Assembly: GCF_017745215.1 (NCBI RefSeq)
Contig: NZ_JAGHZV010000016.1
Location: forward strand, 19,991-83,990
Length of the DNA: 64,000 bases
Origin: Sphingomonas sp.
Lineage (GTDB): Bacteria > Pseudomonadota > Alphaproteobacteria > Sphingomonadales > Sphingomonadaceae
Direction: 5' to 3'
In this document: in pieces, positions 1 through 9,023 of the stretch
How the letters are laid out: each line of letters opens with the position of its first letter
How positions within the stretch are numbered: position 1 is the stretch's first letter
Made by a program: the position numbers and the translations under genes
Notes under the pieces: generated by a model
What the model saw: only the letters and a program-made list of their open reading frames with translations
Databases searched by the model: none
Told to the model about the DNA's origin: nothing

Positions 1-2
1 CC

Positions 3-215
3 GCCGGCGCGACGCGGATCGAAGGCAGGTTCGACCGCGGCGACCTGGTCGTCGTCGCCGGACCCGAAGGCACGCCTCTTGCTCGCGGCCTCGCCGAATA
101 TCCCAGCGACGATGCCGCACGCATCGCCGGCAAGCGCAGCGAGGAGCAGGCCGCGATCCTCGGCTATGCCCCGCGCGCGGCGCTTGTCCACCGCAACCAC
201 ATGGCACTGCTGTGA
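3..215 (+). CDS. proB: Glutamate 5-kinase, C-terminal PUA-domain fragment (5' truncated by window)
   Basis: Frame ending at TGA 213-215 reads ...RIEGRFDRGDLVVVAGPEGTPLARGLAEYPSDDAARIAGKRSEEQAAILGYAPRAALVHRNHMALL*, a typical ProB C-terminus. Confidence 0.8.
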   Translation, partial: AGATRIEGRFDRGDLVVVAGPEGTPLARGLAEYPSDDAARIAGKRSEEQAAILGYAPRAALVHRNHMALL

Positions 216-1117
216 GCGTGCTCGCGATCACCGGCGGCACGGGCTTCGTCGGCTCGCGGCTGATCGCGCTGGCGCTCGAGGCCGGCCACCGCGTCCGCGC
301 GCTCACCCGCCGCGAGCAGGCCGAGCGCGTGTCGGTAGACTGGATCCCCGGCGACCTGCACGACACCGCCGCGCTCGCCCGGCTGGCCGAGGGTGCCGAC
401 GCGGTCATCCACGTCGCCGGCGTGGTCAATGCGCCGACCCGCGAGGGCTTCGCCAGGGGCAATATCGACGGCACCCGCAACATGCTCGCCGCTGCCGAGG
501 CCGCTGGGGTGGCGCGCTTCGTCCACGTCTCCTCGCTCGCCGCGCGCGAACCGCAGCTCTCGTCCTATGGCTGGTCCAAGGCCGAGGCCGACAGGCTCGT
601 CGAGGCGAGCCCGCTCGACTGGACGATCGTCTGCCCGCCCGCGATCTTCGGTCCCGGCGACCTCGAGATGCTCGAGCTGTTCAGGCTCGCCGCCAAAGGC
701 CTTGCGCTCACCCCGCCGGGCGGCCGGCTGTCGGTGATCGAAGTCGGCGAGCTCGGCCGCCTCCTCCTCGCGCTGGCGCTCAGCGACTCCTACCGCCAGG
801 TGATCGACGTCGACGACGGCCGCGCGAACGGCTGGGACCACAAGGAGTTCGCTCGTGCGATCGGCACCGCGGTCGGCAAGCGCGTCGCCGCCTTCGCGCT
901 GCCGCGCCCGCTGATGATGGCCGGCGCCCAGCTCGACCGGCTCGTGCGCGGCAAGGGCGCCAAGCTCACCCCCGACCGCGTCGCCTATTTCTGCCACGAG
1001 GACTGGGTGGTCGACGCTGCGAAGCGCCCGCCCGCCAACCTCTGGCAGCCGCTGCGCACCACCGAGGACGCCCTCGCCGCGACCGCCGCCTGGTACCGCG
1101 ACCAGGGGCTGCTCTGA
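212..1117 (+). CDS. NAD-dependent epimerase/dehydratase (extended SDR), candidate ceramide reductase CerR
   Basis: N-terminal TGGTGFVGSRL Rossmann motif; GTG start overlaps the proB stop; located in the spt locus. Confidence 0.75.
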   Translation: MSVLAITGGTGFVGSRLIALALEAGHRVRALTRREQAERVSVDWIPGDLHDTAALARLAEGADAVIHVAGVVNAPTREGFARGNIDGTRNMLAAAEAAGVARFVHVSSLAAREPQLSSYGWSKAEADRLVEASPLDWTIVCPPAIFGPGDLEMLELFRLAAKGLALTPPGGRLSVIEVGELGRLLLALALSDSYRQVIDVDDGRANGWDHKEFARAIGTAVGKRVAAFALPRPLMMAGAQLDRLVRGKGAKLTPDRVAYFCHEDWVVDAAKRPPANLWQPLRTTEDALAATAAWYRDQGLL

Positions 1118-1134
1118 AGCCATCACGCCGACGC

Positions 1135-1216
1135 CGTCATCCCGGCGAAAGCCGGGACCCAGGGCCGCGAGCGATGTCCTCCGTAACCCTGGGTCCCGGC
1201 TTTCGCCGGGATGACG
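1135..1216 (+). repeat. 82-bp palindromic repeat (REP/MITE-like), copy 1
   Basis: CGTCATCCCGGCGAAAGCCGGGACCCAGGG ... CCCTGGGTCCCGGCTTTCGCCGGGATGACG. Confidence 0.95.
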
Positions 1217-1227
1217 GGTTGGTGGGA

Positions 1228-1653
1228 TTAAACGGGCGGCTTGGCCAGGAACAGGATCCAGAACAGGCCGTAGAAGATGATCGCCACCGCCACCGCGCCG
1301 GCGATCCACTTCACCACGCTCAGCAAAGTCCGGAACCCACCCGAAGCCGGAAACAACACCATCAGCACGCTCGCCGCCCCGGCGACCACCGCGGCATAGA
1401 AGCCCGGCACCTCGAACAGCCAGGGCCCCTTGACCCAGTCGTTCATCCACGGCGTCTCGGAGGCGTAGAGCCGCGCCACATAGGCCGCCGGATAGTTCTT
1501 CGCGCAGAAGCGCAGCGCGAACAGCAGCGTGACGCAGTAGAGCACCGTCACCGCCAGCGCGACGAGCTTCGACGGCACGTCGATCCGCCAGCGCAGCAGC
1601 AAGGTCGCCAGGCTCAGCACGCAGAGTACCGCAAGCACGATCAGGTCGGTCAT
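1228..1653 (-). CDS. Hypothetical membrane protein, about 4 TM
   Basis: MTDLIVLAVLCVLSLATLLLRWRIDVPSK... hydrophobic segments; in-frame ATG at 1653 (longer ORF is spurious). Confidence 0.6.
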   Translation of the reverse strand: MTDLIVLAVLCVLSLATLLLRWRIDVPSKLVALAVTVLYCVTLLFALRFCAKNYPAAYVARLYASETPWMNDWVKGPWLFEVPGFYAAVVAGAASVLMVLFPASGGFRTLLSVVKWIAGAVAVAIIFYGLFWILFLAKPPV

Positions 1654-1667
1654 TCGGCTTCTTCCCC

Positions 1668-2201
1668 TTAGCCCAGATACGGCCGAGCGACGTCGAGCAG
1701 GAACGCCGCGAAGCTCGCCACCAGCCCGGCCAGGAACACGCGATAGGCCCAGCCGAGCATCCGGTATTTCTTGCGCCGCAGCACCTGGCCGTTCTGGTAG
1801 ATGTCGCGCGCCATCAGCTCGAGGATGGTGCGGTCGCTCTGCGCGGCGTTGCGCAGTCCGGTAACGAACTCGGCTTCGGGCAGTTGCGTGAACGAGCCGA
1901 AGAACAGCAGGTTCAGCGGCGCGGGCTTTGCGTTCCGTCGCTTCCCCGCGCTCGGCAGCACCACCAGCATCGCGAGTACGGCGGAGACGAAGGCGAAGCC
2001 GCCGAGGATCGTCAGCGGCAGCGGCGGCAGCGCCCCGCGCGCCTGGCCGATCGCGAGCGTGAAGGTCAGGAAGGTCGCGCCCATCAGGATCGAGGCCTTT
2101 TGGTCGGCCATCTGGCTCAGCTGCAGGTGGATCGTCTGCGTGGTGCGCAGCATGTGGATATACTGCGGCGAATAGGCCGGCTCGGGCGCTTGCTCGTCCA
2201 T
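1668..2201 (-). CDS. DUF5706 / Pycsar effector-like (PycTM) membrane protein
   Basis: MLRTTQTIHLQLSQMADQKASILMGATFLTFTLAIGQ... resembles DUF5706 N-terminus; two N-terminal and one C-terminal hydrophobic segments. Confidence 0.6.
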   Translation of the reverse strand: MDEQAPEPAYSPQYIHMLRTTQTIHLQLSQMADQKASILMGATFLTFTLAIGQARGALPPLPLTILGGFAFVSAVLAMLVVLPSAGKRRNAKPAPLNLLFFGSFTQLPEAEFVTGLRNAAQSDRTILELMARDIYQNGQVLRRKKYRMLGWAYRVFLAGLVASFAAFLLDVARPYLG

Positions 2202-2277
2202 CGCGTGGACCTCCCCCTGTCGCCGCGGAGCTTCGCATGCCCGTACGCCGCGCGCAATTCCGTCCTAGAATGAAGCC

Positions 2278-3828
2278 ATGTGGACCGCGCCGATCAAGCT
2301 CATCATCTGGGACCTCGACGACACGCTGTGGCGGGGCACGCTCGCCGACGGCGACGACGTGACCCTCCACGAGACCCGCGCCGAGCTGGTCCGCGCCTTC
2401 AACGCGCGCGGCGTCGTCTCGGCGATCTGCTCGAAGAACGACCCTGGTGCCGCCCGCACCAGGCTGGTCGAGCTCGGCCTGTGGGACGAGTTCGTCTTCC
2501 CGCGCATCGCCTTCGCGCCCAAGCCCGAGGCGATCCGCGAGATCATCGTCGACATGCAGCTGCGCCCCGCCAACGTCCTCTTCGTCGACGACAATCCGAT
2601 CAACCTCGGCGAAGTCCGCCACTGCCTCCCCGAGATCCAGACGCTCGACGCCACCGCGCCCGACGCCGACGACCAGCTCGCCGGCCTGCTCGCGCTCCAG
2701 ACGGGCGCGCGCAGCCGCATCGACGACTATCGCATGCTCGAAGCACGCGTCCGCGACCGCGCCGCCGCGCCGACGCTCTCGAACGAGGATTTCCTCCGTT
2801 CGTGCGCGATCAGGGCCTGCGCGCCGCAGCGGATGGACAATCTCGAATTCGCCCCGCGCATCGCCGAGCTGATCAACCGTTCGAACCAGCTCAACTACAC
2901 CCAGTCGCGCGTCGACCAGGCCGATCTCGAGCGCGACATCATCGACGTCGTCGGCTTCGACAGCTGGTCGATCTTCGCCTGGGACCAATATGGCCGCCAC
3001 GGCCTGATCGGCTTCGCGATGGTCGACCGCAAGGCCGGCGCGCTCAAGCATTTCACCTTCTCGTGCCGGATCATGCACATGGGGCTCGAGGAATATGCCC
3101 TCGCCAAGGTGCGCGAGCTGTGGCCCGCGATCGACACCAGCGCCTGGGACGGCCGCTTCAGCCGCACCGCGCCGGACTGGATCGCCGACGCCGACTTCAA
3201 CGACGCGCAGATCCGCGCGAGCCTGCGCGCCGACCAGTCGGCCCCCGCGGCCGAACCCGCGATCCGCATCATGTTCGACTGCCAGTCGGCCGGCATCGCG
3301 CATTTCAGCCGCTTCCGTCCCGCGATCGAGTTCGACAACCACCCGCGGCTCTTCGCGATGCGGATGATGGACGACGGCAGCTTCGCCGAGCAGCAGTTCC
3401 CGCCCTTCCTCGTCTATGGCGCGACGGTCGACTATCTCGACGTGCGCTGGCCGGGGAAGTGGCATCTCATCGACCTCGGCCTCTACGAGACCTGCGTGAT
3501 CCGCACCTGCATCTTGCTGCTCGAGCGCGGCCTGCGCATGCTCGTCGTGCTGCCGCCGGAGGAAGCCGAGGAATCCAAATGGCGCCGCGGGCTCAACCAC
3601 ACCCCCGAGCGCGCGCGCCGCTTCAACGCGATCTGGCGCAAGGCGGCGCGCGAAAACCCCGCGCACGTCTATGTCCTCGAGGTCGCACACCTCCTCGACG
3701 ACCCCGACGAGATGGCCGATGTGACGCATTATCACGCGAGCCTGCTCAAGAAGATCGCCGACCAGCTCGACGGCTGGATCCAGGACGTGGCCTTTCCTAA
3801 AGGCGAGGATCGCGCCGAAGCGGCCTGA
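2278..3828 (+). CDS. FkbH-like protein, HAD-IIIC family phosphatase
   Basis: IIWDLDDTLWRGTLADGDDV, ICSKNDP, FVDDNPINLGEV motifs plus long C-terminal domain. Confidence 0.85.
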   Translation: MWTAPIKLIIWDLDDTLWRGTLADGDDVTLHETRAELVRAFNARGVVSAICSKNDPGAARTRLVELGLWDEFVFPRIAFAPKPEAIREIIVDMQLRPANVLFVDDNPINLGEVRHCLPEIQTLDATAPDADDQLAGLLALQTGARSRIDDYRMLEARVRDRAAAPTLSNEDFLRSCAIRACAPQRMDNLEFAPRIAELINRSNQLNYTQSRVDQADLERDIIDVVGFDSWSIFAWDQYGRHGLIGFAMVDRKAGALKHFTFSCRIMHMGLEEYALAKVRELWPAIDTSAWDGRFSRTAPDWIADADFNDAQIRASLRADQSAPAAEPAIRIMFDCQSAGIAHFSRFRPAIEFDNHPRLFAMRMMDDGSFAEQQFPPFLVYGATVDYLDVRWPGKWHLIDLGLYETCVIRTCILLLERGLRMLVVLPPEEAEESKWRRGLNHTPERARRFNAIWRKAARENPAHVYVLEVAHLLDDPDEMADVTHYHASLLKKIADQLDGWIQDVAFPKGEDRAEAA

Positions 3829-3843
3829 GCCCAAATTTCCAAC

Positions 3844-3925
3844 CGTCATCCCGGCGAAAGCCGGGACCCAGGGCCACGAGCGACGTCCTGCTTGGCCCTG
3901 GGTCCCGGCTTTCGCCGGGATGACG
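3844..3925 (+). repeat. 82-bp palindromic repeat, copy 2
   Basis: Same inverted arms as copy 1. Confidence 0.95.
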
Positions 3926-4021
3926 ACTTGAAGGGTGGCCACTCTCCCCCGCCCCACCAGCGTCCCCTTTGCGCCGCATTCGCTTGGCACTGCCGGGCGA
4001 TACCGTTAAGGACCCGACCCC

Positions 4022-4264
4022 ATGAGCGACCGCCAGAGCATTTTCGAGACCGTTTCGGGTCTGATCGAGCCTTTCAACAAGAAGGGCGTGGCGCTGGCCG
4101 ACGGCACCACCTTCGCCGGCGACCTGGAGTGGGACAGCCTGACGGTGATGGATTTCGTCGCCGCGATCGAGGACGAGTTCGACATCATCATCACGATGAA
4201 CATGCAGGCCGAGATCGAGACCGTCGGCCAGCTCGTGGATGCGGTGCAGAAGCTGAAGGCCTGA
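4022..4264 (+). CDS. Acyl carrier protein, sphingolipid-associated
   Basis: 80 aa, GDLEWDSLTVMDFVAAIEDEFDI; DS(L) phosphopantetheine site; directly upstream of spt. Confidence 0.85.
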   Translation: MSDRQSIFETVSGLIEPFNKKGVALADGTTFAGDLEWDSLTVMDFVAAIEDEFDIIITMNMQAEIETVGQLVDAVQKLKA

Positions 4265-4265
4265 C

Positions 4266-5528
4266 ATGACCGACGCGATCCAGACTGCCGACGCGACGCC
4301 GCTCAACCCGGCGCCGATCGCGCCCGAGCGCGACCTGATGAGCAAGTTCGACCCGCTGATCAACGAGCGGCAGAAGCTGCTCGACAGCGGTGTCACCGAT
4401 CCCTTCGCGATCGTGATGGACGAAGTGAAGTCGCCCACGCTCGCGGTGATCAAGGGCCGCGAGACAATCCTCCTCGGCACCTACAACTACATGGGCATGA
4501 CCTTCGACCCGGACGTGATCCAGGCCGGCAAGGACGCGCTCGACCAGTTCGGCTCGGGCACCAACGGCAGCCGCATGCTCAACGGCACCTTCCGCGACCA
4601 TATGGCCGCCGAGCAGGCGCTGCGCGACTTCTACGGCACCACCGGCGCGATCGTCTTCTCGACCGGCTACCAAGCCAATCTGGGCATGATCTCGACGCTC
4701 GCCGGCAAGGGCGAGTACGTCATCCTCGACGCCGACAGCCATGCCTCGATCTACGACGGCTGCTCGATGGGCAATGCCGAGATCGTCCGCTTCCGCCACA
4801 ACAGCGTCGAGGATCTCGACAAGCGCCTCGGCCGCCTGCCCGCGGAGCCGGGCAAGCTGGTGGTGCTCGAGGGCGTCTATTCGATGCTCGGCGACATCGC
4901 GCCGCTGAAGGAAATGGTCGAGGTCTCGAAGAAGCACGGCTGCATGGTGCTGGTCGACGAGGCGCATTCGATGGGCTTCTTCGGCCCCAACGGTCGCGGC
5001 GTCTATGAGGCGCAGGGGGTCGAGGACCAGGTCGACTTCGTCGTCGGCACCTTCTCCAAGTCGGTGGGCACGGTCGGCGGCTTCTGCGTGTCGAACCATC
5101 CCAAGTTCGAGGCGATCCGCCTCGCCTGCCGGCCCTACATCTTCACCGCCTCGCTGCCCCCCTCGGTGGTCGCAACCGCGGCGACCTCGATCCGCAAGCT
5201 GATGCACGCGCACAACAAGCGCCAGCACCTCTGGGAGAACGCAAGGCGCGTCCACGGCGGGCTCAAGGAAATGGGCTTCAAGCTCGGCACCGAGACTCCG
5301 GACAGCGCGATTATCGCCGTGATTCTCGAGGATCAGGAGCGCGCGGTGATGATGTGGCAGGCACTTCTCGAGAGCGGCCTCTACGTCAACATGGCCCGCC
5401 CCCCCGCCACGCCGGCGGGCACCTATCTGCTGCGCTGCTCGCTCTGCGCCGAGCACACCTCGGAGCAGGTCGAGCAGATCCTCGGCATGTTCAAGGCTGC
5501 AGGCCAGGCGACCGGCGCGATCGGCTGA
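4266..5528 (+). CDS. spt: Serine palmitoyltransferase (alpha-oxoamine synthase family)
   Basis: 420 aa; LVDEAHSMGFFG and GTFSKSVGTVGGF PLP-lysine motif; ACP neighbour. Confidence 0.9.
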   Translation: MTDAIQTADATPLNPAPIAPERDLMSKFDPLINERQKLLDSGVTDPFAIVMDEVKSPTLAVIKGRETILLGTYNYMGMTFDPDVIQAGKDALDQFGSGTNGSRMLNGTFRDHMAAEQALRDFYGTTGAIVFSTGYQANLGMISTLAGKGEYVILDADSHASIYDGCSMGNAEIVRFRHNSVEDLDKRLGRLPAEPGKLVVLEGVYSMLGDIAPLKEMVEVSKKHGCMVLVDEAHSMGFFGPNGRGVYEAQGVEDQVDFVVGTFSKSVGTVGGFCVSNHPKFEAIRLACRPYIFTASLPPSVVATAATSIRKLMHAHNKRQHLWENARRVHGGLKEMGFKLGTETPDSAIIAVILEDQERAVMMWQALLESGLYVNMARPPATPAGTYLLRCSLCAEHTSEQVEQILGMFKAAGQATGAIG

Positions 5529-5556
5529 AGACGCTGCCGCTGTCCTGTCCTTGGAT

Positions 5557-5637
5557 CGTCATCCCGGCGAAAGCCGGGACCCAGGGCCGCGAGCGACGTC
5601 TTCCGTAGCCCCGGGTCCCGGCTTTCACCGGATGACG
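5557..5637 (+). repeat. 81-bp palindromic repeat, copy 3
   Basis: Same inverted arms, slightly diverged right arm. Confidence 0.9.
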
Positions 5638-5752
5638 GTTGAGGGGCCGCAAGCCGTTCCCGCAGTAAATTGCTCGGCCCGGAAGCCGAAATCGGTGACG
5701 GTCCGCGTGCACACGGTTTGACCCGGTCGAGTTCGAAGCTAGAACCAAGTGC

Positions 5753-7684
5753 ATGAGCGGCAATGGAGACGAGGCGCTGGCGAGGCAGCTCGACTGGCGC
5801 GCGATCCTGCTTGGCGTGCTCGCCCTGCTGGGCGCGCTGGTGCTCGTTGCGCTCGTCAACCTCCAGATGTCGACCGACCGCGAGCGCGACGAAGCGCTCG
5901 CCAAGCAGGCGCGAACCTATGAAGTGATCATCCGCGCCGGCCAGCTCTCGACCACCATCGCCCAGGCCGAGAGCTCGCTCGGCCGCTACGTGGTCAGCGC
6001 CGACAAGGCGATCGGCCGGCAATATGCCGATGCGATGGGCCGCGCCACCGACCAGATCGAGCGGCTCGACGCGACGACGCGCGACGATCCCGCGCTCCAG
6101 CAGCGGATCGGCGCACTGCGCAGCGCCTTCAACGCGCGGAGCAAGGAACTCAACGAGACCGCGCTCTATTCGGTGTTCAAGCGCGACCGCGACGCGCTCG
6201 GCGCCTATTATCAGGTCAGCGACACCCAGGCGCGCGCGGCGCTCGAGACGCGGCTCACCGCGGTGGTCGATCGCGAGCGCGACCTGCTCGGCCAGCGCAA
6301 GCTCGAAGCGGCAGCGCTGCTGGCCAGCTCGCGCACCACCACGACCGTGCTCGCGATCTTCGGCCTGCTCACCGTGCTCGGCTCGATCGTGCTCGGCGCG
6401 CTGATGGTCCAGGCGGTCCGCGAGCGTGCGCACGCCGATGCCGACGCCGCGGCCTCTGCCGCGCGCGCCGGGCAGCTCCACGAAGCCGTGGTCGAGGCGA
6501 CTGCGCAGCTTCGCGAGGAGGCCCGCGAGCGCGAACAGGCCGAGGAGCGGCTGCGCCAGAGCCAGAAGATGGAAGCGGTCGGTCAGCTCACCGGCGGGAT
6601 TGCGCATGATTTCAACAACATGCTCGCCGTCGTCCTCGGCGGGCTCGAGCTTGCAAAGCGTCACCTCCACCAGGGTGGCACCGACGCGGCGCGGCACATC
6701 GAGAATGCGATGGAAGGCGCCAATCGCGCGGCCACGCTCACGCGCCGCCTGCTCGTCTTCTCGCGCGAAGAGGCGCTGCTCCCCGCGTCGGTCGAGGCAG
6801 GCAAGGTGATCCACGGCATGTCCGATCTGCTCGATCGGACGCTCGGCGACCAGGTCACGGTCGAGACGCGCGACCAGGGGCTCGGCTGGCGCGTGTGGAT
6901 CGACCGGCACCAGCTCGAGAATACGCTCCTCAACCTCGCGGTGAATGCGCGCGACGCGATGGACGGGCGCGGCACCCTCACCATCGCTACCGGCGGTGCG
7001 GCGCTCGGCGAGAATGAAGTCGGCGAGAATGCGGCGGGCGATTACGTCGTCATCACCGTGTCGGATACCGGCAGCGGCATGACCCCCGAAGTGCTCGAGC
7101 GCGTGTTCGAGCCCTTCTTCACCACCAAGCCGGTCGGCAAGGGCACGGGGCTCGGGCTCAGCCAGATCTTCGGCTTCGTCCGCCAGTCGGGCGGCGAGAT
7201 CGCGATCGATACCGAGATCGGCCTCGGCACCTCGGTGAAGCTCTATCTGCCGCGCTACACCGGCGAAGCGGTCGCCGAGGAGGACGCCGAGGCGCATGTC
7301 GAAGCCGAGGGAGGCGAGCGGGTGCTCGACATCCTGGTGGTCGAGGATGATCCGCGCGTTCTCAACGCCACGGTCAGCGCGCTCACCGAGCTCGGCCATC
7401 GCGTGACATCGATCGACGATCCGCTCGCCGCGCCGGCGGCGATCGACCGGCTCGAATCGCTCGACCTGGTCGTCTCGGACGTGCTGATGCCCGGCCAGAC
7501 CGGCCCCGAGATGATCGCGGCGCTGGAGCCGCGGCTCGCGGGCGTCGGCGTGCTGTTCCTCACCGGCTTCGCGGGCGAGGCCGGGGCGGACGCGTTCGGC
7601 GGCCATCCGGTGCTGCGCAAGCCCTATACCATGGCGGCATTGGCCCGCGCCGTCGCTGCGGCAGCCGCGCCGCGCAGCATGTGA
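5753..7684 (+). CDS. Hybrid sensor histidine kinase: CHASE3-like sensor, HisKA/HATPase, C-terminal receiver
   Basis: N-terminal TM plus CHASE3-like region, GQLTGGIAHDFNNMLAVVLGG H-box, GKGTGLGLSQIFGFVRQSGG, receiver ILVVEDDPRVLN...VVSDVLMPG. Confidence 0.85.
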   Translation: MSGNGDEALARQLDWRAILLGVLALLGALVLVALVNLQMSTDRERDEALAKQARTYEVIIRAGQLSTTIAQAESSLGRYVVSADKAIGRQYADAMGRATDQIERLDATTRDDPALQQRIGALRSAFNARSKELNETALYSVFKRDRDALGAYYQVSDTQARAALETRLTAVVDRERDLLGQRKLEAAALLASSRTTTTVLAIFGLLTVLGSIVLGALMVQAVRERAHADADAAASAARAGQLHEAVVEATAQLREEAREREQAEERLRQSQKMEAVGQLTGGIAHDFNNMLAVVLGGLELAKRHLHQGGTDAARHIENAMEGANRAATLTRRLLVFSREEALLPASVEAGKVIHGMSDLLDRTLGDQVTVETRDQGLGWRVWIDRHQLENTLLNLAVNARDAMDGRGTLTIATGGAALGENEVGENAAGDYVVITVSDTGSGMTPEVLERVFEPFFTTKPVGKGTGLGLSQIFGFVRQSGGEIAIDTEIGLGTSVKLYLPRYTGEAVAEEDAEAHVEAEGGERVLDILVVEDDPRVLNATVSALTELGHRVTSIDDPLAAPAAIDRLESLDLVVSDVLMPGQTGPEMIAALEPRLAGVGVLFLTGFAGEAGADAFGGHPVLRKPYTMAALARAVAAAAAPRSM

Positions 7685-7820
7685 TTTCCGCCAGCCGTCC
7701 CATTGGCCGCAACTTTGCTGCTGACGCCCTCGGGAACCGCCTCTATAGCCCTGCGTCATACGCCTGCGGGTCCATCCCAGTCCCGCCGGGCCCAGGCAGT
7801 AAAGGCACAAGCCGCAGCGC

Positions 7821-9023
7821 ATGAATTCGATCGATCGCTATATGGCGCGGCTGATCGCGGTGCCCTTGATCTCCACCCTCGTCATCGCTGCGATGCTGCT
7901 GGTGCTGGACCGCATGCTGCGCCTGTTCGACTTCGTCGCGACCGAGGGCGGGCCGATCAGCGCGGTGTGGCGGATGCTCGCCAACCTGCTCCCCGAATAT
8001 CTCGGCCTGGCCGTGCCGATCGGGCTGATGCTGGGCGTGCTGCTCGCCTTCCGCCGCCTCGCGACCTCCTCGGAGCTCGACGTGATGCGCGCGGTGGGCT
8101 TGAGCTACACCCGGCTGCTGCGGGTGCCCTTCATCTATGCCGTGGCACTGGCCGCGGTGAACCTCGGCATCGTCGGCTTCCTCCAGCCCTATGCCCGCTA
8201 CAATTACGAGGGGCTGCGCTTCGAGCTGCGTACCGGCGCGCTCGGCGCTTCGATCAAGGTCGGCGAGTTCACGCAGTTCGGCAGCCGGATGACGCTGCGG
8301 ATCGAGAGCAGCCAGAAGGACGGGCGCGAGCTTTCGGGCATCTTCGTCCACGCCACCGCCAAGGACGGCACCTGGTATTCGGTCTCGGCGCGCAACGGCA
8401 CCTTCCTGCGCACCGACAATCCCGACGAGATCGTCTTCCACCTCACCAACGGCACGCTGATCCAGAAGGGCAAGGATTCGCCGGTGCCGCGCGTGCTGAC
8501 CTTCACCACGCACAACCTGCCGATCGCGCTCCCGAAATACGAGACCTTCCGAACGCGCGGCGGGCGCAACCTCGAGCTGACCCTGCCCGAGCTCGCGCGG
8601 ATCGGCGGCGATCCCAAGGCCTCGACCGAGCTGCGCGACACCAGCCGCGCCGCCTTCCACTATCGCATCGCCGAGATCGCCTCGATGTTCCTGCTGCCCT
8701 TCCTCGGCGCGGCGCTCGGCATCCCGCCCAAGCGCTCGACCTCGGCGCTCGGCGTGTTCCTCTCGATCATCCTCATCGTGACCTATCACAAGGTCAACGA
8801 ATATGGGCAGGCGTTCGGCGGCCTGGGGCGGGTGGACCCGATCATCTCGCAATGGGTGCCGTTCGCCGCCTTCGCGGGGCTGGTGTTCTGGATGTACTAT
8901 ACCGTCGCCTACGTCCCCGGCGGCCAGCCGATCGGCGCGCTCGAGCGCGGCTTCGCCAAGCTCAGCGCCTTCGTGATCCGCCACCTGCCCTTCCGCCGCG
9001 ACCTGGGAGCCAAGCCGGCATGA
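7821..9023 (+). CDS. lptF: LptF/YjgP-family LPS export permease
   Basis: MNSIDRYMARLIAVPLISTLVIAAMLLVLDRMLRLFDFV..., LptF/G family architecture. Confidence 0.85.
   Translation: MNSIDRYMARLIAVPLISTLVIAAMLLVLDRMLRLFDFVATEGGPISAVWRMLANLLPEYLGLAVPIGLMLGVLLAFRRLATSSELDVMRAVGLSYTRLLRVPFIYAVALAAVNLGIVGFLQPYARYNYEGLRFELRTGALGASIKVGEFTQFGSRMTLRIESSQKDGRELSGIFVHATAKDGTWYSVSARNGTFLRTDNPDEIVFHLTNGTLIQKGKDSPVPRVLTFTTHNLPIALPKYETFRTRGGRNLELTLPELARIGGDPKASTELRDTSRAAFHYRIAEIASMFLLPFLGAALGIPPKRSTSALGVFLSIILIVTYHKVNEYGQAFGGLGRVDPIISQWVPFAAFAGLVFWMYYTVAYVPGGQPIGALERGFAKLSAFVIRHLPFRRDLGAKPA

Noticed and set aside
164-1450. 428-aa minus-strand ORF opposite the CerR-like gene
   Set aside because: Antisense artefact containing translated repeat (RHPGESRDPGLRRTSLAALGPGFRRDDG)
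1668-2201. Complete Pycsar defence operon
   Set aside because: Only an effector-like membrane protein is visible; no nucleotide cyclase in the vicinity, so reported as an orphan
5423-7822. 799-aa minus-strand ORF opposite the hybrid histidine kinase
   Set aside because: Antisense artefact; no domain signatures, includes translated palindromic repeat (SGESRDPGLRKTSLAALGPGFRRDD)
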